Source: Lewinellaceae bacterium (GTDB lineage Bacteria; Bacteroidota; Bacteroidia; Chitinophagales; Saprospiraceae). From it: a stretch of 64,000 nt of DNA. The stretch lies in contig JACJXZ010000018.1 in assembly GCA_020636375.1 (NCBI GenBank), forward strand, positions 1 through 64,000, read 5' to 3'. Below are positions 16,546 through 25,170 of this stretch, one piece after another (the first letter of the stretch is position 1; the number at the start of each line of letters is the position of its first letter). A model generated the notes under the pieces. That model saw only the letters and a list, made by a program, of their open reading frames with translations. It made no database searches and was not told the origin of the DNA. The position numbers and the translations under genes are program-made.

Positions 16546-16717
16546 GAGGTTGCTCCGGAAAGTCCCCCAAATGAGTGGATGAGTGAGGGACTGAATGAGT
16601 GAATAAATATAAAATATGTATTGTTTTTAAAACCAAACCTTATTACATAGATGATTCTATTCACTCATTCGCTAAGTCACTCCTTCACTCCTTTCCCAGG
16701 GTTTCCGGAGTGACCTC
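16546..16717. mobile_element. MITE-like element with CTCCGGAAA inverted ends, copy 1
   Basis: The ends are GAGGTTGCTCCGGAAA and TTTCCGGAGTGACCTC. Inside are an inner inverted pair (GAGTGAGGGACTGAATGAGT against ACTCATTCGCTAAGTCACTC) and an AT-rich centre with GTATTGTTTTTAAAA. A near-identical copy lies at 43.69 kb. No coding capacity. It sits in the gap upstream of smc and the barrel gene, together with short GCATTGGTGCATT repeats and a fragment TAAGGTTGGACAGC (about 16748) that matches the inner end of the GGCTACCC family. Confidence 0.8.
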
Positions 16718-16908
16718 ATTGGTGCATTGGTGCATCCGGCCACCATTCTAAGGTTGGACAGCCGCGTACGTCGTACATTCCCAGGGCGCCCTCCACCCGT
16801 TTCTGATTTGTTAAGGTTTTCTAAAGATTGCCCTCCGTTTGGGGGCAGCCCCTCTCCTCCCGGTATACGGGAATAATTAACCATTATTCACCAACCAAAA
16901 ATGTTGTC

Positions 16909-17532
16909 ATGAAAACGATCAAAAAAGGAATGCTTGTCTTCGCTGCCCTGCTGTTTAGCCTGGCCGCCGCTCATGCCCAAACCCAGGAAGAACCCGTATT
17001 CGCCAACCGGAACATCATCAAGGTGAAGCCGCTGTCCTTCGAGTTCGGATACGAGCGGGTGATCAACAACTTTTTGTCGCTCCAGGCTACCGCCCGCTTC
17101 CTGCCCATCGGCATCAAAGGGGAAAACAGCGACGGCGACGCCGGCCTGGGGTTCAACAACTACCGCATCATGCCCGAAGCCCGCTTCTACCTGGCCAGCC
17201 GGAAAGGCATACCCCAGGGTTTCTTCCTGGCGCCCTACCTCAAGGCGGGGCTGACCACCATCAAGGCGGAAACAAACAGCGCCACGGACCAAACAGCCAA
17301 CGTGAAATTCAGAGGCTCCAGCCTGGGCGCCGGGTTCACCCTGGGCTGGCAGTGGGTAGCCCAGAGCGGCTTCTCCATCGACACCCAGTTCGGGTGGGGA
17401 TACAACCGCAACCGCTTCAACGATGTGGAGGTGACGTACAGCGACGGCACCCGGGAAGTGGAAAAGGCGCCGATCGATAACCTGACGACGATGCTGCCGA
17501 GGTTTTCGTTCTCGATTGGATACGCGTTTTGA
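16909..17532 (+). CDS. Outer-membrane beta-barrel protein (DUF3575-like)
   Basis: ATG at 16909 gives 207 residues with a clear signal peptide (MKTIKKGMLVFAALLFSLAA, cleavage after AHAQ). The mature part alternates short polar turns and amphipathic strands (FEFGYERVINN, FYLASRKG, GFFLAPYLKAGL, AGFTLGWQWVAQSGFSID) and ends SFSIGYAF with a terminal Phe, as needed for outer-membrane insertion. The pattern resembles DUF3575 barrels of Bacteroidota. The frame is open upstream to 16828, but the signal peptide fixes the start. Role unknown. Followed by two hairpins. Confidence 0.8.
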   Translation: MKTIKKGMLVFAALLFSLAAAHAQTQEEPVFANRNIIKVKPLSFEFGYERVINNFLSLQATARFLPIGIKGENSDGDAGLGFNNYRIMPEARFYLASRKGIPQGFFLAPYLKAGLTTIKAETNSATDQTANVKFRGSSLGAGFTLGWQWVAQSGFSIDTQFGWGYNRNRFNDVEVTYSDGTREVEKAPIDNLTTMLPRFSFSIGYAF

Positions 17533-17538
17533 TGTTTA

Positions 17539-17592
17539 GGCGCCACTTGAAAGTGGCGCCTCCAAAAAAAAACCGGCCGCATTGGGCCGGTT
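17539..17592 (+). terminator. Tandem hairpins after the barrel gene
   Basis: GGCGCCACTTGAAAGTGGCGCC is a perfect hairpin at about 17539-17560. After an A-run, AACCGGCC (17571-17578) pairs with GGCCGGTT, suggesting termination, possibly in both directions. Confidence 0.6.
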
Positions 17593-18000
17593 TCCAAAAG
17601 AGCTTTGAGAGGCTATCTACATACCAAAACTGAGGGCATCCTTTGAGGCCCTCATAATCTTTCATAGGATTATAATGATGTTCGTGGGATTACAACCTTT
17701 GTAGCAAGTCGTTTTTCGTTCCGTCGCTTCCGAAGGAACCTGTCAACTGTCGTTCATCATCGTTGACAATACAAAGGTGAGGAAAAAAGCAGGGCGCATG
17801 AAGTACAATTCAGCAAATTACTGGATAGACAATAGTTACTCTCACCTTTTTTATAAACTGAATACCAGTTAATTAAACTCAATTGACACGCATTTTTCTG
17901 TTTCCCGATTATTTCAAAAAAAAAATATTCCTGCAAAATTTCCGGATGGGGCACGTCCGGGAAAGGGCAACTTTGCGCTGTGCCGGCATGCCGTTGGTTT

Positions 18001-18264
18001 TTTTTGCCACATAGGCCATAAAGAGGGTTTTCACAGTAGGGCACATAGGCAGCGGGGCTACCCGTCTGAGGGCCTCGGCGTGAGCTAGGCCGAACGCTGG
18101 ACAGCAGAAAGGGGAAAGCCGAGCGGAGTCGAGGCCAAGCGTGTGCAGGAGGCATGGAGTGTCCAACCTTAGACGGGTAGCCGGCAGCGGCTATTGCGGC
18201 ATTAAGAGTGGCATCCTCTATGTGCCCTATGTGAAAACGCCTATGTGCCCTATGTGGCAAAAAC
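18001..18264. repeat. Inverted-repeat element with CACATAGGGCACATAG arms, interrupted by a second element
   Basis: The left arm (18001-18050, TTTTTGCCACATAGGCC... GTAGGGCACATAGGC) is the inverse of the right arm (about 18217-18264, CTATGTGCCCTATGTG ... CCTATGTGGCAAAAAC). The copy at 49.71 kb has no insertion between its arms. Here the GGCTACCC element sits between them. The rest of 17593-18000 shows no gene. Confidence 0.7.
18056..18182. mobile_element. GGCTACCC-family MITE, copy 1 (8-bp target duplication)
   Basis: It begins GGCTACCCGTCT and ends AGACGGGTAGCC. The flanks GGCAGCGG (18048-18055) and GGCAGCGG (18183-18190) are a perfect 8-bp direct repeat, a target-site duplication. The 127-bp body contains GCCGAGCGGAGTCGAGGCC and GTGTGCAGGAGGCAT, shared with the other two copies. 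No coding capacity. Confidence 0.9.
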
Positions 18265-18269
18265 AGAAT

Positions 18270-19196
18270 CTACCTCAGCAGGAACGCCCGCGCATCCGCC
18301 GCCGTCCTCTCCGGGATTTCCTCCATAGGCACGTGGCCGGCGTCGTTGTAGATGATCAGGCGGGCATGGGGCAGGATGGCTTCGAAGCGGCGGGCGTCCT
18401 CCAGCGGTATCCAGCGGTCGTGTTCGCCCCACTGGATCAGCACGGGGGCATCGAGCCGGGCCAGGCGCTGCGGCGCCGCCTCCTGCGGCTGGGCGATGCG
18501 GTCGATGTAGGCCTGCCGGTTGCCGGGGCGAAGGAAGAGCTCAAAATAACGGTTGACTGTGCTGTCGGCGATCTTGCCGTCGTCGTAGTACACCTCCCGC
18601 AGGGTTTTCCGAAACATCGGTTTGGGCGTCACCCGTTTCATGATGTCTTTCACTACAGGCGTCCGCGCCAGGCGCAGGGCAAGGGGCAGGCGCTGCTGCC
18701 GCGGCCAGCCCGCTGAGCAGATCAGCACCAGCTTCCGGGCCTTTTCCGGATGGGCCAGGGCATACTCCCAGGCGATGAAGCCGCCCAGGGAGTTGCCGGC
18801 CAGATAGAAGGTGTCCAGCCCAACGGCTTCGGCAAAATCGTCCAGGAAATCCACATAGGCACCGATGGAATAGTCGCGGCGGGGATGGGGCCCGGTAAGC
18901 CCGAAAGCAGGCAGGTCGGGGCTGACCACCTCAAAGCTGTCCCGGAGCGCTTCCGTCCAGCCTTCCCAGGTGTGCAATGAAGAGCCGGTGCCGTGGAGCA
19001 GCAGCAAGGGCGCTCCCGACCCGCTCCGGCGGTAATGGACATCCATGCCCTGAACCTCCACGAAACGGGAATCCGGATAGGCATACCGGGCTTTGAGTTC
19101 TTCCAGGGGAATGTCGGAATGGTAGTGGACGGCGGCCAGGGCGAGGAGCAGGCCGGCAATCAGGGCAAGGATGAAAAGAAAGGTTTTTTTTATCAT
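18270..19196 (-). CDS. Membrane-anchored alpha/beta hydrolase
   Basis: ATG at 19196 gives 308 residues starting MIKKTFLFILALIAGLLLAL, a single N-terminal anchor or signal; the open frame upstream is not protein-like. The hydrolase domain has LLLLHGTGSS (oxyanion hole), DLPAFGLTG, the nucleophile elbow GNSLGG with Ser, a C-terminal WGEHD with Asp, and DAGHVP with His: a complete Ser-His-Asp triad. It resembles the MhpC/epoxide-hydrolase-like superfamily of esterases and lipases. It probably faces the periplasm. It is downstream of trmH on the same strand with a 159-base gap, so may have its own promoter. Substrate unknown. Confidence 0.85.
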   Translation of the reverse strand: MIKKTFLFILALIAGLLLALAAVHYHSDIPLEELKARYAYPDSRFVEVQGMDVHYRRSGSGAPLLLLHGTGSSLHTWEGWTEALRDSFEVVSPDLPAFGLTGPHPRRDYSIGAYVDFLDDFAEAVGLDTFYLAGNSLGGFIAWEYALAHPEKARKLVLICSAGWPRQQRLPLALRLARTPVVKDIMKRVTPKPMFRKTLREVYYDDGKIADSTVNRYFELFLRPGNRQAYIDRIAQPQEAAPQRLARLDAPVLIQWGEHDRWIPLEDARRFEAILPHARLIIYNDAGHVPMEEIPERTAADARAFLLR

Positions 19197-19355
19197 CAGC
19201 GGAAGAAAGGTTGATGTCGGGAAGGGCCCCGGAAACAAGGAGGGCCTGGGCTGTATATCGAGTCGGGTAATGTTCGCGATGTTTGATTTGGGAGTGTTCA
19301 GGAAATCACACATCTCACCCGTCTTCGCTGCGCTCTTCCGGGCAATCATCACCCC

Positions 19356-19997
19356 TCACCCCTCTCCCTTCCGCCGCACCGTCCGGTTTTTGTTCTTAGT
19401 ATCCGCCCGTTCCAGGTATTCTTCGAACAAGGCCTGCCGCCCTGCCTCGGGCGTGGGGTTGTTCTCTCCGTACATGCCGGCCTCCTGCCGCTGGCGGAGG
19501 GCCTCGTAGAGGGTCACGGCACAGGCGACCGAGATGTTTAGGCTCCGGGCCATGCCCACCTGGGGGATGACGAAATTGCCGTCGGCATAGGCCAGGGCCG
19601 CTTCGGAGACGCCGTCGCGCTCGTTGCCGAACAGGAAGGCCGTCGGTTGGGTCAGGTCCAGGCGGTGCAGCGGCCGGGCGGCCTCGCCCAGGTGGGTGGC
19701 CAGCACGCGGCGGTATTTTTCTTTCACATGCCGGAAGCAGGCCTCCGGGTCGGTGTAGTAATGGGCGTCCACCCACTTGCGGGCGCCGGCGGAGGACTTC
19801 TTGCCGATGAGGATGCGTTCTTCCGTCAGGTGCGGCTCGGTGTAGAGGACGAAAATCTCCGGGATGCCCACCGAGTCGCAGGACCGGATGACTGCCCCGA
19901 TGTTGTGCGGGTCATGCACGTTCTCGAGGATAACCGCCAGGTCGCCCTGCCGGCGGAACGCTACCTCTTTCAGCCTTTCCACCCGTTCCGGCGTCAT
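19356..19997 (-). CDS. trmH: SpoU-family tRNA 2'-O-methyltransferase (TrmH-like)
   Basis: The 213 residues hold the three SPOUT motifs: ENVHDPHNIGAVIRSCD (25-41, catalytic Arg38), FGNERDGVS (123-131) and IPQVGMARSLNISVACAVTL (144-163) that forms the SAM-binding knot. An N-terminal helix MTPERVERLKEVA and a basic C-terminus match TrmH, which methylates the ribose of G18 in tRNAs. The start ATG overlaps the TGA of the upstream lipoprotein gene (ATGA), so the two are coupled. Confidence 0.9.
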   Translation of the reverse strand: MTPERVERLKEVAFRRQGDLAVILENVHDPHNIGAVIRSCDSVGIPEIFVLYTEPHLTEERILIGKKSSAGARKWVDAHYYTDPEACFRHVKEKYRRVLATHLGEAARPLHRLDLTQPTAFLFGNERDGVSEAALAYADGNFVIPQVGMARSLNISVACAVTLYEALRQRQEAGMYGENNPTPEAGRQALFEEYLERADTKNKNRTVRRKGEG

Positions 19998-21535
19998 CGG
20001 TAATCGGCTTGAAACTGATAGTCCTCGAATTTCAGGATGTTGACGAACTTGTTCTCAAACCGTTCGATGGAAGCCCCCTCCCAGCCGGCCGTCCGGGCCT
20101 GGCGGACCACCCGCTCGAATTCAAACCGGGTGTGCAGCATCTGCTGGGGATCCTTCTCGAAAGCGTACTGGAATTTGGTCCCGTATTTTTTAAGCATGCG
20201 GCCGCAGTACAGGACCACGTCGTGGCCCAGATAAGCCTCGTCGTTGGGCGGCACGCCGTAGCGGTCGAAAAAGCGGCGGCGGAAGAACTGGATGTCCTGG
20301 GTATAGGGGTCGATGTAGGAATCGCTGCTGACGTGGACGTTGAGGTCCTCGTACAGGTCGTAATCGATCCGCTCGTAGCGCATCCACTGGGGCATGCCGT
20401 ACACCTCCACGTAGTTGTCCGCCTGGCGGGCCAGCTTGAGGCGGGCGAGGAAGGAGATGATAAAGGTTTCGTTCGACCAGGACGGCAGGATGAACACCGC
20501 CGTGTCGCCGTGCGGCAGGAAAGGCACGAGGTTGATATTCCGGAAATCGGCAGATTCCTCCTTGATGAGGTATTCCCGGAACTTCAGAGAGTCCTGCCGT
20601 TTGCCTTGGATCAGGAAATTTTCTTCCTGGAAGTACTGGAAGCGTGCCTTTTCGGCGGGCTTGTCACGGGCAACCAGGACGACCTGGTCCGGCCGGAAAC
20701 GCTTGCGCACGTGGCGGGTGATGGCCTTGCAGTGCGACTCCAGGGTCGGGCTCACCTGAATGTAGTTGGGGTTGTTGGTGGCGATGCCGGCGGCGGCGCT
20801 GTGGGGAGAAACGAAGGTCTTCCCCCTGGCCTGGGCGAAGTTGGCCACCATTTCCACGTTGTCCTTCCGGTAGGGGCCGATGATGAGGTGGGCCCGGGCC
20901 AGCTCCGGGCGGGAGTTGAGCAGGCTGCCGACCTGGCGCTGGTCGGCCTTGCTGTCCATGACCGTCACGTTGAGCCTGACGCCTTCTTCCTCCAGCTTCT
21001 CGAAAGCCATGCGGGCGCCGCCGTAGAAGTGCAGGGCCCAGTCCGAGTTTTCCGGCATGGCGCTGCCATTGGGGTCGAAGTTGTTGGAGAGGAAAGGCAG
21101 GATCAGGGCTACATTGTAGGCAGAGTAGAACTCGGTGCCGAATTCTCCCCTCCGGATCAGTTCAGGGGTATTGCCTCTGGACTCTTCGGCGTCGGAAGCC
21201 AGCTTTGTCGACTGGATGGGAGGGATGGAATCGTAGGGGATGTCTCTCCAGCGGATGGTATCCATGCTTTCCACCGGCGTCTGGTCTACCACGATCAGGG
21301 TTCCCGTTTCCGGGTCATAGATTTTCTTGCCCGGCACATAGTCGAGCAGTTCATCCTCTTCTTTTTTGGCCACCTGTTCGTCTTTCTTTTTCTCTTCTTC
21401 CTTCCTGGTTTTCTGCCTTTCGTCGGCGTCGGCCGGGCGGAAGAGGGCGCAGGAAGAGAGCAGCAAGGCCAGGATGGAAAGGAGTAGCAGCCTATTCCCA
21501 TTCGATCGTAGCAGGAGGCTTGGTGCTGATATCAT
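19994..21535 (-). CDS. Periplasmic-binding-protein-like lipoprotein (type 1 PBP fold)
   Basis: From ATG 21535 (513 residues; a further ATG lies at 21544) the N-terminus has a hydrophobic stretch RLLLLSILALLLSSC ending in a lipobox Cys. A charged linker (EEEKKKDEQVAKKEEDE) is followed by YNVALILPFLSNNFD, a type 1 periplasmic-binding fold with ALHFYGGARMAFEKL, HLIIGPYRKDNVEM and FVSPHSAAAGIATNN. This resembles ABC-type ligand-binding or LpoA-like proteins. The start lies inside guaA by about 44 bases, and the stop overlaps trmH by 4, so guaA, this gene and trmH form one operon. Ligand unknown. Confidence 0.75.
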   Translation of the reverse strand: MISAPSLLLRSNGNRLLLLSILALLLSSCALFRPADADERQKTRKEEEKKKDEQVAKKEEDELLDYVPGKKIYDPETGTLIVVDQTPVESMDTIRWRDIPYDSIPPIQSTKLASDAEESRGNTPELIRRGEFGTEFYSAYNVALILPFLSNNFDPNGSAMPENSDWALHFYGGARMAFEKLEEEGVRLNVTVMDSKADQRQVGSLLNSRPELARAHLIIGPYRKDNVEMVANFAQARGKTFVSPHSAAAGIATNNPNYIQVSPTLESHCKAITRHVRKRFRPDQVVLVARDKPAEKARFQYFQEENFLIQGKRQDSLKFREYLIKEESADFRNINLVPFLPHGDTAVFILPSWSNETFIISFLARLKLARQADNYVEVYGMPQWMRYERIDYDLYEDLNVHVSSDSYIDPYTQDIQFFRRRFFDRYGVPPNDEAYLGHDVVLYCGRMLKKYGTKFQYAFEKDPQQMLHTRFEFERVVRQARTAGWEGASIERFENKFVNILKFEDYQFQADYR

Positions 21536-23045
21536 ATACGACACGGTTTATTCCTTTAACATTATTGATGATTTCGCTGGACACGGCGGCCAGGAAGTCG
21601 TGGGGCAGGCGGCTCCACTCGGCGGTCATGCCGTCCCGGGAGTCTACCGCCCGGAGGGCCACCGCCTGCTCGTAGGTCCGCTCGTCGCCCATCACGCCCA
21701 CCGACTGAACGGGTAACAAGATAGTGCCTGCCTGCCAAACTTCATCATAAAGGCCGAACTTCCTGAGGTTTTGGACATATATGGCGTCCGCTTCCTGCAG
21801 CAAGGCGACCTTTTCGGGGGTGACTTCCCCCAGGATGCGGATGCCCAGCCCCGGCCCGGGGAAGGGGTGCCGCCCCAGGATTTCCGCCGGGATGCCCAGC
21901 TCGCGGCCTACCTTGCGGACCTCGTCTTTGAACAGCATGCGCAGGGGTTCCACGATCTTCAGCTTCAGCACTTCCGGCAGGCCGCCCACGTTGTGGTGCG
22001 ATTTGATGGTCACCGACGGGCCGTGGACGGAGACCGACTCGATCACGTCGGGGTAGATCGTGCCCTGCCCCAGCCACTGGATGGCCTTGTCCTGCTCTTC
22101 CAGCTCCAGCGCTTTGTCCTCGAACACCTCGATGAACACCCTGCCGATGGCCTTGCGCTTTTTCTCGGGATCGCTCACGCCCCGCAGCTGGCTGTAGAAC
22201 TCCTTTTTGGCGTCCACGCCCACCACCCGCAGGCCCAGGCCGTGGTAGGATTGCAGCACTTCCTCATATTCGTTCTTGCGCAGCAGGCCGTTGTCCACAA
22301 ATATACAAATCAAATTGTCGCCGATGGCCCGGTGCAGCAAGGTAGCCGCCACCGAGGAGTCCACCCCGCCGGAAAGGCCCATCAGCACGTGCTCGCCGCC
22401 GATCTGCTGCCGCAGTTCCTCTACGGTATGCTCCACGAAGGAGGCCGGCGTCCACTCGCCCCGGCAGCCGGCAATATCTATAACGAAATTTTTTAGCAGT
22501 GTCATGCCATCCAGGCTGTGCGATACTTCCGGGTGGAACTGGATGCAATAGACCGGCTGGCGGAAGGCCCCTTCTTTGGAACGGAAGGCCGCCACGTCGA
22601 TGCTCTCCGTGCCGGCCAGCAGCTCAAACTGCTCGGGGATGGCCAGGATGGTGTCGCCATGCGACATCCACACCTGGGATTCCAGCGGTACGCCGTCGAG
22701 GAAGGGGTCCGGCTGGTGGATGTGGCTCAGGCGGGCTTTCCCGTATTCCCTCTTCTGGGAGCGCCCCACCTTGCCGCCGTAATGTTGGGCGATGTACTGG
22801 GCGCCGTAGCAGATGCCGAGGACGGGCCGTTTGCCGATGAAACCCTTCAGGTCGGGGTGCAGGGCCATGTCGTCCGTCACCGAGAACGGGCTGCCGGAGA
22901 GGATCACGGCCTTGATGCTGTCGTCCAGCTCCGGCACCTTGTTGAAGGGCACGATCTCGCTGTATACGTTCAGCTCCCGGACCCGGCGCGCGATGAGCTG
23001 GGTGTACTGGGAGCCGAAATCCAGGATCAGGATTTTTTCGCTCAT
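21492..23045 (-). CDS. guaA: GMP synthase (glutamine-hydrolysing)
   Basis: ATG at 23045 gives 517 residues: MSEKILILDFGSQYTQLIAR. The class I amidotransferase domain has GICYGAQYIA (catalytic Cys) and QFHPEVSHS (His, Glu). The ATP pyrophosphatase domain begins with the P-loop LSGGVDSSVAA, followed by the C-terminal GRHPFPGPGLGIRILG and the end STKPPATIEWE. It converts XMP to GMP with glutamine and ATP in the cytoplasm. The frame upstream of 23045 is open only because of a 9-bp tandem array. It heads the guaA-lipoprotein-trmH cluster. Confidence 0.97.
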   Translation of the reverse strand: MSEKILILDFGSQYTQLIARRVRELNVYSEIVPFNKVPELDDSIKAVILSGSPFSVTDDMALHPDLKGFIGKRPVLGICYGAQYIAQHYGGKVGRSQKREYGKARLSHIHQPDPFLDGVPLESQVWMSHGDTILAIPEQFELLAGTESIDVAAFRSKEGAFRQPVYCIQFHPEVSHSLDGMTLLKNFVIDIAGCRGEWTPASFVEHTVEELRQQIGGEHVLMGLSGGVDSSVAATLLHRAIGDNLICIFVDNGLLRKNEYEEVLQSYHGLGLRVVGVDAKKEFYSQLRGVSDPEKKRKAIGRVFIEVFEDKALELEEQDKAIQWLGQGTIYPDVIESVSVHGPSVTIKSHHNVGGLPEVLKLKIVEPLRMLFKDEVRKVGRELGIPAEILGRHPFPGPGLGIRILGEVTPEKVALLQEADAIYVQNLRKFGLYDEVWQAGTILLPVQSVGVMGDERTYEQAVALRAVDSRDGMTAEWSRLPHDFLAAVSSEIINNVKGINRVVYDISTKPPATIEWE

Positions 23046-23096
23046 GGCGCAAATATACCGAAAAAGGGGAGATTGGGTGTAGGAGGGGCGGTGTTT

Positions 23097-23168
23097 TGGT
23101 ATTGAGGTGTTGAGGTGTTGAGGTGTTTTGGTGTTGAGGTGTTGAGGTGTTGAGGTGTTGAGGTTGGG
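23097..23168. repeat. 9-bp tandem array (GTTGAGGTG)
   Basis: About seven GTTGAGGTG units, one replaced by GTTTTGGTG, lie between the guaA start (minus strand) and a truncated T9SS gene (plus strand). The unit is a multiple of three. The fragment of the T9SS gene begins right next to the array. Confidence 0.85.
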
Positions 23169-23182
23169 CAAGGTATTATACT

Positions 23183-23635
23183 TTGTTGGATGGAGTAGCG
23201 AATTGGGCTGAGCCATTCGACCTAAAAAATACACCGGATGGCGGTTACGCGGTTGTCGGGCAAACCCACCCCCAGTTGCCTACTGGCGAAATCCAAAGAG
23301 CCTGGATGTTGAAAGTAGACGAGCATGGCTGCCTCATCCCCGGCTGCCACCTCCTGAATGACGCAGAAGAGTTGGAAAGTGGGCAAGCAGAGCTGGCCAT
23401 TTACCCCAACCCGACCCGGGATTTCCTGAATTTTCAGCTAAGAGGCGCTGTGCCGTGGCTAGGCGGGCAATTCCGCATCGTGGATATGACGGGGAAAATA
23501 GTAAAAACCTTCCAGGCAGGCAACCTGGCTGACACTTATATGGTATCCGTATGGGGCTGGCCGGAAGGGGTGTATTTTTTGCAGTATCTTGAAGAGGGTA
23601 AGGTTATCTGCTTTGAAAAAGTGATTGTCAAATAA
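23183..23635 (+). pseudogene. C-terminal fragment of a T9SS-secreted protein
   Basis: About 150 residues without a plausible start or signal peptide. It contains NTPDGGYAVVGQT, WMLKVDEHGCLIPGC (a repeat end common in large Bacteroidota surface proteins) and a T9SS type A sorting domain: LAIYPNPTRDFLNF, FRIVDMTGKIVKTF, WPEGVYFLQYLEEGKVICFEK. Intact proteins of this kind are many hundreds of residues. The gene is cut at its 5' side next to the 9-bp array. The following delta-60 gene starts 12 bases after its stop. Confidence 0.7.
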
Positions 23636-23646
23636 ACTTCCAAAAA

Positions 23647-25170
23647 ATGAAGCCGATAAAACTTTTAATGCCTGTTATGTGCGCTTTATTTTCTTTTGCC
23701 ACAATGGCCCAGCCAGGCGCTTTGGACGAAGAATTTGGCTCAGGGGGCATCGTAAGTTTATCATTGGGTCCGGGCAACAAACATTTAAAAGCTATGGCTC
23801 TGCAATCCGATGGGAAAATTGTCTTAGCGGGCGATGTAGGGTCCGACGCGGCTCTAGCTCGCCTCAACTCCGATGGCAGCCTGGACTATAGTTTTGGACA
23901 AGAAGGAAAAGTTGCCTCTGATTTTGGGTTTGATTTTAATGGCATAGAGGCTATGGCCCTTCAACCTGACGGAAAAATTGTTGCCGTTATTAGAGGAAGC
24001 ACTATCTTCACCAATTATGCTGAGCTGATCGTAGCCCGGTATAATGTCGATGGTATTCTTGACGATACTTTTGGCGAAAATGGGTACATTATTGCGGATA
24101 CAGATTTTCATACTGAAATAGGCAGGGCCGTGGCCCTGCAACCAGATGGAAAAATCATCGTCGCAACAACAGCGGATAACTCCACTACTTCCTGGAAATT
24201 GCTAATCTCCAGATTCCATGCAGACGGCACATTAGACAGCAGTTTTGGCGCTGAAGGGTTTCAATTGGTCTCTTTCGGAGAGGATAAAAAATTTTTGACT
24301 TCTATGGCATTACAGCCTGACGGGAAAATAATAATAGCCGGTTCGCTGGAAAGGCCCGCGTTGCCCCTTTATGATTTTGCGTTAGCTCGGATCAATTCCG
24401 ACGGTTCGCTTGATCCTGGTTTTGGAATAGAGGGAATAATCCTTACCCAAGTGTCTTCTGAGTCAAACCGGATTACTTTTTTAACCCTACAACCAGACGA
24501 CAAGATACTGGCTACGGGTTTCGCGGGCAACAAAATGGCGTTAGCCAGATACAATATTAATGGAAGCTTATACAATAGCTTTGGCACTGATGGAGTGAAT
24601 TTGACACAAATCCAGGGCTTGACGACATACGGGTCGTCTGCTGTTTTGCAACCTGATGGCAAAGTCCTGGTCGGCGGGGCTGTCGGCAACGATTTTAGTT
24701 TGATGAGATACACTTCAGAAGGGATATTAGACGAGGAATTCGGCAATGGCGGTGTAGTGACTACAGAAATCACTTCGTCAAGTGACTTGATTAAAGGACT
24801 TGCTATCCAACCTGATGGGAAGGTTGTCGGAGCCGGCAATAAATTTGTCATTGCCCGCTATCTCTCCGGCCTGGAAGTAGCTACTTCCAGCCTTCCCATT
24901 CCCCAAGAAGCCGCCCTGGCCTATCCCAACCCAGCCAGGCAAACGGTTGCCTTGCGATATGCCCTTCCGGCGCCAGGCCGCATATCCATCCAACTGCTGG
25001 ACATGAACGGGAGGCTCTTGAAAACCTTTGCCGAAAATGAGCGGCGAGGGCCGGGAGCGCAGGAAGAAACCATCAACCTGCCGGGCGGGCTGCCTGCGGG
25101 CCAGTACATTTTGTCGCTATCCGGAACCGGTGGCAAAACAGGCGTCAGGATAACCATTCAATCCAGGTAA
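23647..25170 (+). CDS. Secreted delta-60 repeat protein with T9SS sorting domain
   Basis: The 507-residue protein has a signal peptide (MKPIKLLMPVMCALFSFATM, cleavage after MAQ). About seven delta-60 repeats of some 55 residues follow, each with the pattern ARxNxDGxLDxxFGxxG then AxALQPDGKIxxAG (TIGR02608 type), probably a beta-propeller. The last 80 residues are a T9SS type A sorting domain: ALAYPNPARQTVALRY, IQLLDMNGRLLKTF, LPAGQYILSLSG. It is probably secreted and attached to the cell surface by T9SS. Base composition is clearly more AT-rich than flanking genes. It overlaps the convergent OmpA gene by 13 bases. Confidence 0.85.
   Translation: MKPIKLLMPVMCALFSFATMAQPGALDEEFGSGGIVSLSLGPGNKHLKAMALQSDGKIVLAGDVGSDAALARLNSDGSLDYSFGQEGKVASDFGFDFNGIEAMALQPDGKIVAVIRGSTIFTNYAELIVARYNVDGILDDTFGENGYIIADTDFHTEIGRAVALQPDGKIIVATTADNSTTSWKLLISRFHADGTLDSSFGAEGFQLVSFGEDKKFLTSMALQPDGKIIIAGSLERPALPLYDFALARINSDGSLDPGFGIEGIILTQVSSESNRITFLTLQPDDKILATGFAGNKMALARYNINGSLYNSFGTDGVNLTQIQGLTTYGSSAVLQPDGKVLVGGAVGNDFSLMRYTSEGILDEEFGNGGVVTTEITSSSDLIKGLAIQPDGKVVGAGNKFVIARYLSGLEVATSSLPIPQEAALAYPNPARQTVALRYALPAPGRISIQLLDMNGRLLKTFAENERRGPGAQEETINLPGGLPAGQYILSLSGTGGKTGVRITIQSR

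Noticed and set aside
17757..18260. 167-codon minus-strand frame
   Set aside because: It runs through two nested non-coding elements; no protein-like features.
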